Origin: Siphonodentalium dalli
Taxonomy: Eukaryota > Mollusca > Scaphopoda > Gadilida > Siphonodentaliidae
Direction: 5' to 3'
Length of the DNA stretch: 64,000 bases
Assembly: GCA_032622095.1 (NCBI GenBank)
Contig: CP136061.1
Coordinates: 122,708,754-122,772,753, forward strand
Shown: one piece after another, positions 10,866-21,870 of the stretch
Layout: each line of letters starts with the position of its first letter
Position numbering within the stretch: position 1 is the first letter of the stretch
Notes under the pieces: model-generated
Seen by the model: the letters and a program-made list of their open reading frames with translations, nothing else
Database searches by the model: none
Told to the model about the DNA's origin: nothing
Program-made: the position numbers and the translations under genes

Positions 10866-11478
10866 TTTATTCATCGCTAAAATATATCAAAGATACCCAG
10901 TTTGCACTGTCCAAATAGAATCTAATAAATCAGGTTTGAAATTGTCTTCTCACACAGAGATAGTATCCAGTTACAATGCCATGAAGTTGTCTCTCTCTTG
11001 TTTTGAGTTAATTAACTGCTAGGAGATGTTGGCCATATCAGATATACTTTATACTGTATAAAGTATCTCTGGCCATATGATGAGATATCATAGATGGAAT
11101 GTTTATACTATTATATTTTATATGCATGGTTATTTAAATTTCATCTTAAAGGCATAATCTGGTTTCATTGTTTAATAGCATTACTATTGGAGATTAATAA
11201 TGTGATTGTCTTTAGTAGATTTGTTGGAATTTTGTTGGTTGCATGGGAAGACAACTTTGGTTTTCAAACTTTTAAAAACTTGAGAGCTCTGTATCAGTCT
11301 ATGAGAACAAAATTGTTCATAACACTTTTAGAACTGTAGGTCTAGTTTGTTTTATCTATATATTAATGGATAGCTTTTTCGACATTGATTTCAATTGATT
11401 ACAAATGTGAATTGAAATATTAAAGGGGCACACCAGGTTTGATATATTTTTCTTGTACTCTGCATGAGATAAAACTTT
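10866..11478. other. Unassigned AT-rich sequence
   Basis: A short inverted pair TATACTTTATACTG/TATAAAGTATC occurs at about 11043. No gene is supported. Confidence 0.5.
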
Positions 11479-11745
11479 TTATGTGTACCTATACCATAGT
11501 ATGGTACACATAGTGTCAATGTCCGGATTGACCACTCGTCTGTCCCTCCGTCTATGTCTGCCTGTAGACACTTTATGCATAATGCGCGATAACTCTGACA
11601 TTTTCTATTTGATCGGAACCAAATTTTGTATATAGGTTTCTCAGCCCAAAATACAGTTCAAGTTCGAATATGGGTTCGATCAGATTTATTTTAAAGGAGT
11701 TATGACCCTTTTTTTTTTTTTTTATTTGAATTTTTTTTTAGACTG
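11479..11745 (+). repeat. Family D repeat
   Basis: ATACCATAGTATGGTACACA, GTCCGGATTGACCACTCGTC, CAAGTTCGAATATGGGTTCG and GAGTTATGACCC in the same order as 10323-10560, followed by a T-rich tail. Confidence 0.75.
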
Positions 11746-12398
11746 AATTTCCTCGCTCAATTCAACATGCAAAAAATATTACAAAACTTTTATAATAATA
11801 AAAAAAATATTTAATTAAAAACAAATTTGTCATTGACACTAATTTGTTTTAGTTGTATACCATTAATTAGATGTTGTGTCCTGTTTTAAAAATATGAAGA
11901 TTTTATTGCAATAGTTGCATGTAATATAATGATATCAATAAATTGCCATTTGAAGTTGTGAACATCCAATATCCAGAGGATATGAGAGTACCTTTAATAG
12001 ATGTCATTCCAAGCGAAATCTGTTATTATTTGAGTGATGACATATGTTACAGAGCTCCAGGGGGTGGTTGTATAAAGGTAAAGATAAACAACCTGCTGCC
12101 TGGATAATTGTTTATCCTATCTGTCAAATTGATTGATGGCTAAACCATTGGATCTCACAGTGAGAGGTCCTTGTGTGAATAGGGACAGAGTTATGAGATT
12201 TAAAACGACTCCTCCCCCACCCCAAATACTTTAACCCCTTCTTAAGACAAATTATTTGAGCTTTTGATTTTAAGTTAGGTACTGATATATGTATTACTGT
12301 GATCATATCTTTGACCAATTATCAGTTATAGCTAATCGCTAGCGCTAAGGTATGGGTTAAACATCTGCCGATCGTGATCGGCCTCTCGTTCAACTTAG
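11746..12398. other. Unassigned sequence with a reversed copy of the 20249 repeat
   Basis: ACATCTGCCGATCGTGATCGGCCTCTCGT at about 12361-12389 is the reverse complement of the motif in the 149 bp tandem units at 20249-20560. The rest shows nothing recognisable. Confidence 0.5.
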
Positions 12399-12661
12399 AA
12401 ATCTGTCCGTACGTCCGTCCATACAAACATTTTTCATTATTGTTCAGCAACCGCTTGGCAGATTTAGCTGTTATTTGGTATGGTGATAGAGCAGCATGGG
12501 GGAACAGCTACATGCATAGCGCAGGTTTTGTCCACCCATTTTCACCAGAGTTATGGCCCTTTTTTTACTTAGAAAATTCAATTTTGTCTGTCCGTACAAA
12601 CATTTTGCATTATTGTTCAGCAACCGCTGGGCAGATTTAGCTGATATTTGGTATGGTGATA
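12399..12661 (+). repeat. Family D repeat, tandem pair
   Basis: Two consecutive copies of the GTTCAGCAACCGCT ... GATATTTGGTATGGTGATA segment (12443 and 12617), the first extending through CAGCATGGGGGAACAGCTAC and GAGTTATGGCCC. Nearly identical to 10015-10140. Confidence 0.8.
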
Positions 12662-12785
12662 CCGTCCATGCTTAATCCGAATTGCTATGGTCGGGGGCAA
12701 ATGCCACGCGACAGCGTACCTCTTGTTGTTATGTTGGTTATATTTTACTAAATAAATTATTATCTATCTTATCTATCTATACCAC
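12662..12785 (+). repeat. Possible retroelement 3' tail
   Basis: A segment with GGGGGCAAATGCCACGCGAC ends in AAATAAATTATTATCTATC and a (TATC)n run. A poly-adenylation-like AATAAA followed by short tandem repeats is typical of some LINE or SINE 3' ends. No coding part is seen. Confidence 0.4.
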
Positions 12786-12945
12786 CCAATTTGCAGAAGA
12801 TAAAATGCTCAATTGAGGTGAGCAATGGATAAACGTCACCAGCATCAACTGGAGAACTTCATTCTGATCCTAGGGGTTGAGTGGCCTGCACTAAATTTAC
12901 CCTCAAGGGACCTCATTCTGCAAATGTCAAACACAATAAAACATA
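12786..12945 (+). mobile_element. Family B element, copy 3, right part
   Basis: AATTTGCAGAAGATAAAATG and AATTGAGGTGA from the middle, then a shortened last palindrome ending GACCTCATTCTGCAAATGTC. Confidence 0.75.
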
Positions 12946-12989
12946 CATACCCGAACTACATTCATTCAATATCCCTTCCATGAATTTTT

Positions 12990-13090
12990 GCGAAAACCCT
13001 GTACCAATGCATTCTCTTATATAAGCGAGTCTCCCATAGAGAGCCTCGCATAATACATAAGAAATTACATTGGCTTAACAATATTTACAA
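12990..13090. mobile_element. C4 element fragment i
   Basis: One CCAATGCATTCTC palindrome with diverged right arm (CCTCGCATAATACATAAG) and CTTAACAATATTTAC. Neither TTAA terminus is recognisable. Confidence 0.7.
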
Positions 13091-13144
13091 TTTCAGAGGT
13101 TGTTTGTAATAATTAAGTTCAATTGGTCATATAATAAACATATT

Positions 13145-13303
13145 ATTACTACAGTGAAGTGATCTGAGTCTCCTCATCACGCCTCGTTGAGAAGGTTAGA
13201 TCCCGGATCAGACTCGCAGCCTGCGGCAGCTCGTCTGATCCGGGATATCTCCTTCTCAACACGGCGTGATATGGAGACTCAGATCACTTCACTGTAGTGA
13301 TAA
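13145..13303. mobile_element. GC-rich foldback element
   Basis: ACTACAGTGAAGTGATCTGA and GTCTCC at the left are mirrored by GGAGAC and TCAGATCACTTCACTGTAGT at the right. Inner arms GATCCCGGATCAGAC / GTCTGATCCGGGAT surround CTGCGGCAGC. The whole 159 bp is one hairpin, much richer in GC than its surroundings. A direct target duplication is not obvious. Confidence 0.8.
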
Positions 13304-13641
13304 TCTCTATTTATATACCATTTGGAAGAGGAACCAAAACTATATATATTTAACCAGAATAAGGAACAGCTGTGGTCTAGAAGTGTCCACCAAGTGATAG
13401 AGATTTTCAGATTAATTCCAAGACTTCCCCCTTTGTCAACCCAGAATGCATCAGAATTCTAACTAAGAGATAGAGTTATTTCCCTTCATTGAGAATAGTG
13501 GGCTTTACAGTACAGATCAAAATTACAGAACACAATGCGGTACCTCGACAAAAACAACATGTTCACAGTTTATTCCACCGGATAAGATGATAATACAATG
13601 TTTTTGAGCTTCCTCTTTCAAATGGTATATAATATGGAATA
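13304..13641. other. Unassigned sequence
   Basis: No gene, repeat or hairpin recognised. Confidence 0.5.
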
Positions 13642-13854
13642 CAGTAATGCCCTAATTAATCGACTGCTTAACCACAGCAGAATTATGGGTAACTTTTCAG
13701 GATTTAGTCGGAAATATGGCTTGTTGCCATTCATCGGAAAGCTCTCGGGGTGAGCTTTCCGATGAATGGCAACAAGCCATATTTCCGACTAAATCCTGAA
13801 AAGTTACCCATAATTCTGCTGTGGTTAAGCAGTCGATTAATTAAGGCATTACTG
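13642..13854. mobile_element. Family A palindromic MITE, copy 4, full length
   Basis: TA at both ends, 213 bp, arms essentially perfect around GCTCTCGGGGTGAGC. CGACTGCTTAA in the left arm is matched by TTAAGCAGTCG in the right arm: a copy-specific change present in both arms. Confidence 0.93.
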
Positions 13855-14197
13855 TAGTTTGTATATAATGTGATCTGGTGATTCGAAAATTAAGTGGGCC
13901 TTTAACAAGTTTAAATAGGAAAATATCAAACATATGCCGGGGAGACGGGGGAAATTAGGCCTTAAAAAAAATTCTTGCATGCTGGAATAGATATTTATTA
14001 CAATCAATTTGTAATCATGAATATTTTTTTTAATTCTGAATTTAATTGCAGCTTCTTATGAGCATTCTATTCAACTATATTATTTAGCTGAAGCGTCTTG
14101 TTACGCCCAGACAATAAGGGAGATTATCCGACGATAAGTATAGCAATCCCTCTTGAGATATCAATAGCCAGTATTAAGGTGGAGCAGAGATGGCATA

Positions 14198-14338
14198 CAG
14201 TAATGCCCTAAATAATCGACTCCTTAACTGAGAGCTTTCCGATGAATGACAACAAGCCATATTTCCGACTAAATCCTGAAAAGTTACCCATAATTCTGCT
14301 GTGGTTAATTAAGGAGTCAATTATTTAGGGCATTACTG
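14198..14338. mobile_element. Family A palindromic MITE, copy 5, left arm deleted
   Basis: TA at both ends. The left arm stops at CGACTCCTTAAC and joins GAGAGCTTTCC of the complete right arm. Confidence 0.92.
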
Positions 14339-14353
14339 TATTTCAGCTTTAGT

Positions 14354-14788
14354 TACCAGGGCAAAAGTCTGCAAATAGTGTGTCTGTCATTTGCAGAATG
14401 AGGTCTGCAGAGGGTGAATTTAGTAATGCTATCCTGCACATCATGATAGCATCACCAAATTCACCCTCTAGGGACCTCATTCTGCTTAGGCCTCATCTTC
14501 TGGGAAGTATCTATAGTCTCAAATTAATATTGTTTTTAGTTACTTTTTCCCTTCTGGGAAGTTTCTATGTCCCCTAATTTGCAGAAGATAAATTGCATAA
14601 TCGAGGTGATTATTGGGTATAAAGCATCACCAAGTTCAACTGGGGATCTTCAATCTGATTCGAGGTCTCCATAGCAGTTGAGGCCTAAGCAGAATGAGAT
14701 TCCCAGAGGGTGAATTTGGTGATGCTAACCATCTGGGGACCTCATTCTGCAAATTACAGACACACTATTTGCAGGCTTGCCAGGGCTA
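14354..14788 (+). mobile_element. Family B element, copy 4, full length reference
   Basis: This is the most complete copy (435 bp). Outer inverted ends are ACCAGGGCAA-AGTCTGCAAA / TTTGCAGGCTTGCCAGGGCT with GTGTGTCTGTCATTTGCAGA inside. The first palindrome covers about 14394-14486 and the shortened second about 14694-14750. The middle contains CTTCTGGGAAGTATCTATAG, GTTACTTTTTCCC, AATTTGCAGAAGATAAATTG and CAATCTGATTCGAGG. There is no open frame and no obvious target duplication. Confidence 0.88.
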
Positions 14789-14856
14789 AAAACTAAATCT
14801 TCCATTTGTATTAAGCAAAGCTGTATCTTCAAACTGGTGGATTCATTGAACAGATG

Positions 14857-15079
14857 CCAATGCTTTCTCTTCTATATGTGAGTATTCCATAGGGAACATC
14901 GCATATATAAAAGAATGCAATGGCTTAAAATTACAAGGTCAAGGTAAATATTGTTAAGCCAATGTATACTCTTATATATGTTATAGGCTCCCTATGGGAG
15001 ACTCACATTATATAAGATAATGCATTGGCACAGGGATTTCGTAATATTTCAGGAAGCTCGGCAGTCATGGACGGGTTAA
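14857..15079. mobile_element. C4 element j, left end lost
   Basis: Two diverged CCAATG palindromes linked by ACAAGGTCAAGGTAAATATT, then CAGTCATGGACGGGTTAA at the right end. Confidence 0.8.
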
Positions 15080-15262
15080 CTGGTATAGCCATTTCGCTTT
15101 TTTTTCGTACAGTTTATGTAAATTTGGCAACGCTTCTTCAAAAATGTTTTCTGGTTTTCAAAAGAAGATAAACTTGTTCTACCATAATGAATCTATACGA
15201 GCTAATAATCCGATTAGTGAACTTAAGATAACAGAATTAACTTTCAATTTTTTGTGGATTTC

Positions 15263-15548
15263 TTAACCCTTCCATAACTGGAACTTCCAGAAATTTTGGG
15301 AATACCCTTGCCAATGCATTCTCTTATATATGCGAGTCTCCCATAGGGAGCATTGCATATCTAAGAGTATGGGAGACTCGTATATATGTAAGAGAATGCA
15401 TTGGCCTAACAATATTTAACTTGACCATGTAATCCAGTGCAGTCTCCCATTGCAGTCTCCTATGGGAGACTAACAAATATATAAGAGAATGCACTGGCGC
15501 AGGATCTTTAATGCTGCACCAGCGCAGATCCAATCATGAAAGGGTTAT
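15263..15548 (-). mobile_element. C4 element a
   Basis: Starts TTAACCCTTCCATAACTGGA and ends CAATCATGAAAGGGTTAT, so the right target has drifted from TTAA to TTAT. It contains two palindromes and the GCTGCACCAGCGCAG / TTAATGC block that marks the other C4 end, in reverse orientation. Confidence 0.85.
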
Positions 15549-15707
15549 ATTATAAAAGGAACCGTCTACATTTCAGTATAATTTAGTGTTTAGAAAAAAA
15601 AATTCTACTTAAAAACATGTGGCCTAATTTTAACAAATGAATTATATCTCTCTTTGAAATCCACAAGAACCTATATTATTAAATTCATTAAAAATGCACA
15701 TTTTACT

Positions 15708-15986
15708 CTAACCCTCTCTATACTAAATACTTATTGATGAGTAGTTCCCTTTGGAAATGTTCATATTTTAAGTTCAACAAATGACATTCGGCCGTCTGTT
15801 GAACTTATTAACTTATTATCTGAACATTTCCAACCAATAAATATGAATCCTTCTGCAGTTTTATTATGCTTTTGCCTGTCTGTCATCTGCTATTTTTCTT
15901 GAACACCCAACAGATGAACAATAAACCATTCCAATATATACTTTTATAACTGGGTAGGAGAATCCATTCAGTATTAAAAGGGTTGA
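15708..15986. mobile_element. C6 element b
   Basis: CTAACCCTCTCTATACTAAAT at the left and CATTCAGTATTAAAAGGGTTGA at the right, with an internal hairpin GAAATGTTCATATT ... TTATCTGAACATTTCC. Both TTAA targets have mutated, so this is an older copy. Confidence 0.75.
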
Positions 15987-15990
15987 TATA

Positions 15991-16095
15991 CAGTAATGCC
16001 CTAAATAATCGACTCCTTAACCACAGCAGAATTATGGGTAACTTTTCAGGATTTAATTGGAAATATGGCTTGTTGCCATTCATCGGAAAGCTCTC
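15991..16095. mobile_element. Family A copy 6, left half only
   Basis: From CAGTAATGCCCTAAATAATC to GGAAAGCTCTCA; the right arm is absent. Confidence 0.88.
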
Positions 16096-17148
16096 AGTTA
16101 ATTAATGGCATCAAATCTTTTGAATTTCCAGGTGTGAAGAACTGAAATTTCTGCAAGGGCGAAAAAGTTATGACCTCAGCCCCACCTTAAACCCAACACT
16201 CTGTGATCAATATAATCCTATAGATACGTATTATAAAGGCCCGCATCTTCGCATAGTGACTTAAAAGTCCGCCTCCCGAGACAATTGAGGAACCGAATCA
16301 GGCAGTCGGTATCTAAACAGCTTACAGAAATACTTTCAGACCAATTGTTTGCAGACATAAAGGGTGCCCTTTAGAGTGATTCGCGTTATTATGCTAGAAC
16401 CGGCTTTTCAAACTTTGTTCATTATTATAACAATCAATGCCGGGCGAAAGTTATTTGTGAGATGCTGTGGTCTATCACATGGATATCAACACTTCCTTGC
16501 CAGGACCTGGCTTACTTATTTCCTTCCCACGCCAAGGTCAAAAAAGAGGGGAAGTGTCTAGGTATGCCCAAGTCAATTATACTGTTAAAATGTTGCAAGC
16601 ATTGACTAACAGATCTCGACTTCTCATGTTGAGTAGTTTTATCGACATTTACACGTGGCCGCTACAAAGGGACTGAGAACCAAACACATGTATACTCTTC
16701 ATTGTCTTCACAAGTGGGTAATGGAAAGAGAAAGATGTTCTATCTGTTTCCGTAAGATTTGGGGCTCATTTCGATCTCAAACAGACCTGTTAAGTTTTTT
16801 AAATGGCCATCCGGGAGATTTTTGTGGGAGAGACCATCTCCAATTTGCTACCGCATTTCCTGTTCACTGTCTGGTTTATTCTATATATCGCCTTCAATGG
16901 GAGATCACCTGTTAAACATGACCGCGACCACCTAATTTTCAGTTCAAAACACAAAATCCGCCTGTATTGAGAGACCACCACCATTTATTAAAGAGAAAGA
17001 AGCAGACACTTCGTTTAAACTAAGTTAAAATACTCAGAATTCCACTGGATATGGTCAGATTTGCACCAAACCGAAAGTACAAAATTGATCCGTCTTACAG
17101 TTTTACCCACAAACGAAATTGACACATTCCGTTCGCATGCTTTGTGAC
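16096..17148. other. Unassigned sequence
   Basis: About 1 kb without recognised repeats. The short frames here show no motif or codon pattern that I can support as a gene. Confidence 0.5.
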
Positions 17149-17402
17149 TTAGCCCTTTGAGTGCCAGGTCGATTTTTGTATCAACCCATATACCCTGTGC
17201 CAATGCATTCTCTTATATATGCGAGTCGACCATAGGTCGCCTCGCATATATAAGAGAATGCATTGGCCTTACTTTTTTTTTGTTTTTTTGTTTTTTTTTT
17301 ACAATTTTTTACAATTTTAATAATTTATTCTTATATTCTTTAACAGACTTATTTTGTAGGTTTAGGGCCGATGAGATCTGCCCCTGGCACTCAAAGGGTT
17401 AG
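17149..17402 (+). mobile_element. C2 element a with TTAG target
   Basis: Ends CCCTTTGAGTGCCAGGTC and CCTGGCACTCAAAGGG, flanked on both sides by TTAG instead of TTAA. One CCAATGCATTCTC palindrome with the GAGTCGACCATAGGTCGCC centre sits near the left, followed by a T-rich stretch. A pure TTAG on both sides suggests insertion at a non-canonical site rather than decay. Confidence 0.88.
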
Positions 17403-19705
17403 CTGTTATATAACAGCTGTGTGATTATGTGTCAGTCCCGAGGCCCATTGAAATAAAGTAGATGGATGATTGCATGTTTGTCTTGACAAATGCTTGAACT
17501 GTCTCAGAACAAGTATCAATATATTGAGGGGATGACCAAACTGTGAAAAAGGGATTTAATAGTGGCCGATGCGTGCACTCATTTTATCTGTTGACATGCG
17601 TGGCCCTACTAATTAGCCACGTTGTCAAATGCAGGAGAAATGGGTGGTTATCCGTGTATTAGATGTTTTCACTGAATCCGGGTACTACTAATGCTTGTAA
17701 AACTCCCGCACTTCTCTCTGGTACTGTAAACAATGTCATACCTCTGTAGTGGCCAGGTGCAGAGGCCAATGACTTCTCGACATGAGTCGCCTAGATCTCT
17801 AGTTCAAAGTTTTTAGATGCTTTGTGTTGTCATGACGTTAAGCGCAATTAAGCAATATCAACCTCAGTTATTTCTTTGATGGGTGACCAATTGGTGATTC
17901 CAGATGAGGCCTATACTAAGCAGAATGAGGTCCCCAGAGGGTGAATTTCAGAAAACATCCATGTTAAAGTTTTCAATTCTAAAATTCTCTTTCTTTGATA
18001 GTTTTAAATTTAGAATTTCTGTCTGTGTCTCAGCCATGGGCTATTGGATCTCATTTAAATTTGCTTTAGATGTTTGCCATCAGGAGTACTTTCAATCAAT
18101 GGTTCATTTACAATGGACTTTTATATTTTAGAGTTATCATAGATATCTTAATTTATCTGTAAGTGTTGACTTTCAGTTTGTCCATGTAGTCCGGCCGCCA
18201 GGTCACGGATGCGTGTTTTGGCGTATAAAGTTTTTTTCTCCGCTGATTTTGTAAATTCAGGTATCCGACATCAAGATTTTATCGGCTGGCCATCTGTCAG
18301 CCTTGAGCAATTTTTTTTATAGTGCCCTAAAAAGTATACCCCCCCCCCCATATTTCCCCAGACGTAAAACCAGTTACTTGGAATTTATTGCAAACTCACA
18401 TGACTAATCTAGTAAAATATATATATTTTCATGAAGCTAAGGTATAATGACACTATTTTGGGCCAAAATTGAAACTCACCATCCAAGATGGCCACCAAAA
18501 TGGCCGCCGGAAGTTGAAAATATTACATTTTTTCTCAAATATCTTCTAGATCAGTTCATGCTGTTTGGAACTAGTTGAGTAATATGACTTTATTTTGTAT
18601 TTTGTATATTAACTGATCATTGGAGCAATTAAATATGCAATTATTGGGGTCCTATCCGCTTGTGATCCCTCAAAAATTCGATTTTACAGAATGCGGTATA
18701 CCACACAGTTATTTCCCGATCATAGTTTAACAATTGCCACACAAGCCAATGTGAGCATGGTAGAACACCCTGAACATCGTCGAACCCATAGGCTAAAAAA
18801 AAAAATTATCAATAGAGAATCATCAAATCCATGATAGATCATATTTTTTGTGTGATTTTTATACTATAACTATAAGCAAAATATAACACAAATCTGACTA
18901 AAGAATAATCCAGAAGTCACAAGAAAGTGAGTAGGTGCCACTCTACTCTGTCCGAGATAACGAGTATGGATGTGCAAATGGACACTAACTTTCATCTTTG
19001 TTATTCTTTCTCAATGAAAAAAAACAAAAACATTTTTTTTCCATCTTTTCCATTATACACTTATCTGTTTTTTGTTACCTAAGATGGTCAAAGTTTATTC
19101 AAAGTATTCATTGCATAATTAGTCCACTTTGTTCAATAATGATATTTTGACTTGACTTTATTTCCTTCCACACCACGTATCTCATAAGGCTGTCTTTTGA
19201 ACTTATAGCTGAACATCCCTATTTAATGAATCAATGAGAACCAATTTATTACATGTACTCACTTAACAAGAGTCTATCATGTAAATTTTGCTTCCATTTA
19301 TAAGATTTTCGCTTGGTGAAACATTTTCTGAAGTGGGAATTTTGCCATGTTTGAAAAATTACCTCTTTAAATGAAATTATTTCTCGTCTGAGAACTTTGA
19401 CCTTTTGTCTTCTCGCAGACACATTTTGTGATAAGATTCGAGAAATGACAACCAATATAGATGAAGTCATTATGCAAATGAGAATAGGAAGAACTAGGAA
19501 TTCAATATTTAGAATGATCTATACGGTTCAACCTATAAAGAATTTACATCACAGCATATGCGTCTCATCCGCAAGGAAACCTTAAGAACTCCGAAAAACT
19601 AAGTGGTAGATGACGTTGAGTTTATTGGCCTGCCGTCAGTGTTTTCTATCATTGTGTGGTGTATACATATGTGCAGATTGGCTGATGACTTTATTCCTAT
19701 CTTTC
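17403..19705. other. Unassigned sequence
   Basis: Mostly unique AT-rich DNA with one family B fragment (17900-17949), a C9 run at 18341 and a GATGGCCACCAAAATGGCCG motif at about 18486 shared with the 7.4 kb region. No gene is supported. Confidence 0.45.
17900..17949. mobile_element. Family B fragment, copy 5
   Basis: AGATGAGGCCTATACTAAGC then AGAATGAGGTCCCCAGAGGG; only the junction of the middle and the second palindrome survives. Confidence 0.7.
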
Positions 19706-20125
19706 CTGAATGGAGTCTCCCATCAGTTATGAAACTCTATATTGGAATGGACTATTTATTCATCTGGGGGATGTTAAGGAAATATAAGCATACTGTAATG
19801 CCCTAAATAATCGACTCCTTAACCACAGCAGAATTATGGGTAACTTTTCAGGATTTAGTCGGTGCCATTCACCGGAAAGCTCTCAGTGAGAGCTTTCCAA
19901 TAAATGGCAACAAGCCATATATTCTGACTAAATCCTGAAAAGTTACCCATAATTCTGCTGTGGTTAAGGAGTTGATTATTTAGGGCATTACTGTATATGG
20001 CAGATGAACCACAGATAAAACAAATGAAGAAGGATTCCTAATCATTGGTGGGAAATGTTCAACAAATGGCAAATTGTGAACTTAATATCTGAACGTTTTG
20101 TAAGGGAACCGCTCATCAATGTGTA
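19706..20125. mobile_element. C6 element d, interrupted by family A copy 7
   Basis: CCATCAGTTATGAAACTCTA, GGAATGGACTATTTATTCAT and GGGGATGTT before the insertion, and TGGGAAATGTTCAACAAATG, GAACTTAATATCTGAACG after it, are consecutive in other C6 copies. Outer ends are decayed. Confidence 0.65.
19793..19993. mobile_element. Family A copy 7, nested in C6
   Basis: TA at both ends; the left end reads CTGTAATG. About 13 bp is missing from the left arm after TTTAGTCGG. Insertion into a C6 copy shows it is younger than that copy. Confidence 0.9.
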
Positions 20126-20248
20126 TTTTCAATGGGGGTGGGGTGGTTGTTAATGTATATGATTTCCTGTGGAAATTTGGAGCCATAAACTTTATATATC
20201 TAGTAATTCTCGCTTTTGCAATGGTCCTACCCTATTCATGATCAATGT

Positions 20249-20560
20249 AGTTCTAATTATAAATACTTATTTGCATACTTGTTCCTGGGAAAGACTCATT
20301 GGAAGTCATAGAAATTATCACTTTGAAGACACAAACAAGAGGCCGATCACGATCGGCAGTTGTTTGACCCTTCTCTTGGCGATAGTAAATGTAACATGTA
20401 GTTCTATATAAATACTTAATTACCTACATGTGCCTGGGAAAGACTCATTGGAAGTCATAGAAATTATCACTTTAAAGACACTAACGAGAGGCCGAACACG
20501 ATCAGCAGATGTTTGACCCATCTCTTGGCGATAGTAAATATAACATCTAAAATATAGAGC
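20249..20560. repeat. Tandem pair, ~149 bp period
   Basis: CCTGGGAAAGACTCATTGGA at 20284 and 20433, each followed by AAGTCATAGAAATTATCACT, a GGCCGATCACGATCGGC-type palindrome (intact in unit 1, decayed in unit 2) and CTCTTGGCGATAGTAAAT. A reversed copy of the palindrome region lies at about 12361. Confidence 0.8.
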
Positions 20561-20744
20561 CTGTCACCACTATCATAGTGTAAGCAGTTCTATTTATGTT
20601 GTTGCAAATTGCCATGTCAGATATCAAAATAATATTGTCTACCCTGTTTGATCCAATGTAAGTCCAAGCATCCAAGGACCTAGACCTCCATTGGTCTAGA
20701 TAAATTAATTAATCTGGCTAAAGTGGTGGTTTAAAAAGTTCAAA

Positions 20745-21118
20745 AAAATATTTTTTTTAAATTTGAAAAAAGAGCCATAATTCCGTAAAACAAAATCTGA
20801 TCAAACCCATATTCAAAATCGATCAGTATTTTGCGCTGACCAACTCACATACCAAAGTTGGTTCCAATCAGATTTGAGTTATTGCAGCATGTGTGAATTC
20901 TAAGTGGAAATGGGCCATAACTTCCTAAAAAAAAACTCGATCTGTATTTTGGGTTGAGAAACTCATATTCAATATTTGGTTCCGATCAGATAGAAAATAT
21001 TTGAGTTATCACATCATGCGTAAAGTGTCTTCAGCCAGATGGACAGACAGATGGACGATCGATGAGTGGTCAATCCGGCCATCGATACTACGTGTACCAT
21101 ACTATGCTACGAGTACAC
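20745..21118 (-). repeat. Family D repeat, reverse orientation
   Basis: GGGCCATAACTTCCT, AACTCGATCTGTATTTTGGG, GACAGACAGATGG and GTGGTCAATCCGG are the reverse complement of the 10323-10560 unit order. Confidence 0.75.
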
Positions 21119-21589
21119 AACTATTAAATATGTGCTTTATAGTGTTCATTAATAAACCTGATTTCAAAGTAAAATGTTTACTAGTAATGAATCAATACCA
21201 AAATTGTTCTAACAGATCAATAGAGATATGGAACCATAATAATTTGAAAATATTTGAATAGGATGCATGCCCCATATAACAAATTGAATCATCATTGAAA
21301 TTATATAAGAACAGACAAGAACAGACACATGTCAAGAGGTCATTAATTAATTTCCATGATATGAGCTGGGCAGTGGCCAATATGGAAATACATACAATGC
21401 ACAACAGATTGGCAATTGTTTAATATCTGTACACAGTGGAGACTATTACATATGCTTTAATACAGCACAATGTGAATAGGTACATGTACGTGGTAGATAT
21501 ATAAACTGGAATTGTTCCAAGGGCTCATCATTAGAAATATCTACCCTATGTCAGATTAATCAGCACAGTGGTTCCGGAGAAGATGATTA
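21119..21589. other. Unassigned sequence
   Basis: No gene or repeat recognised. Confidence 0.45.
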
Positions 21590-21870
21590 ATTGAAGAACT
21601 GTTTCTTTTTTGAATTTGAATTTTTATTAAGTAAAGTTGTTTGCATTAAATTGAGCATGGAGTTGAATCTAAAAAAAAATAAAAGATAATTTTTTTTAAT
21701 TTTTTTTTTTACAAGGGCCATAACTCCTTTAAAAAAATATCGAATAAAAAAAGCCATGTTCGAACTCAATCTGTATTTTTGGCTGAGAAACTCACATAAC
21801 AGTTTTGGGGCCGATTAGATGAAAAATGCATGAATTCTAAGTTAAATAAAGGGCCATAACTCAGTAAAAA
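21590..21870 (-). repeat. Family D repeat fragment, reverse orientation
   Basis: TTTCTTTTTTGAATTTGAAT and TTGAGCATGG open the block, then GGGCCATAACTCC, GAACTCAATCTGTATTTTTG and GGGCCATAACTCAG. The opening resembles the start of the 26875-27189 insert. Confidence 0.65.
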
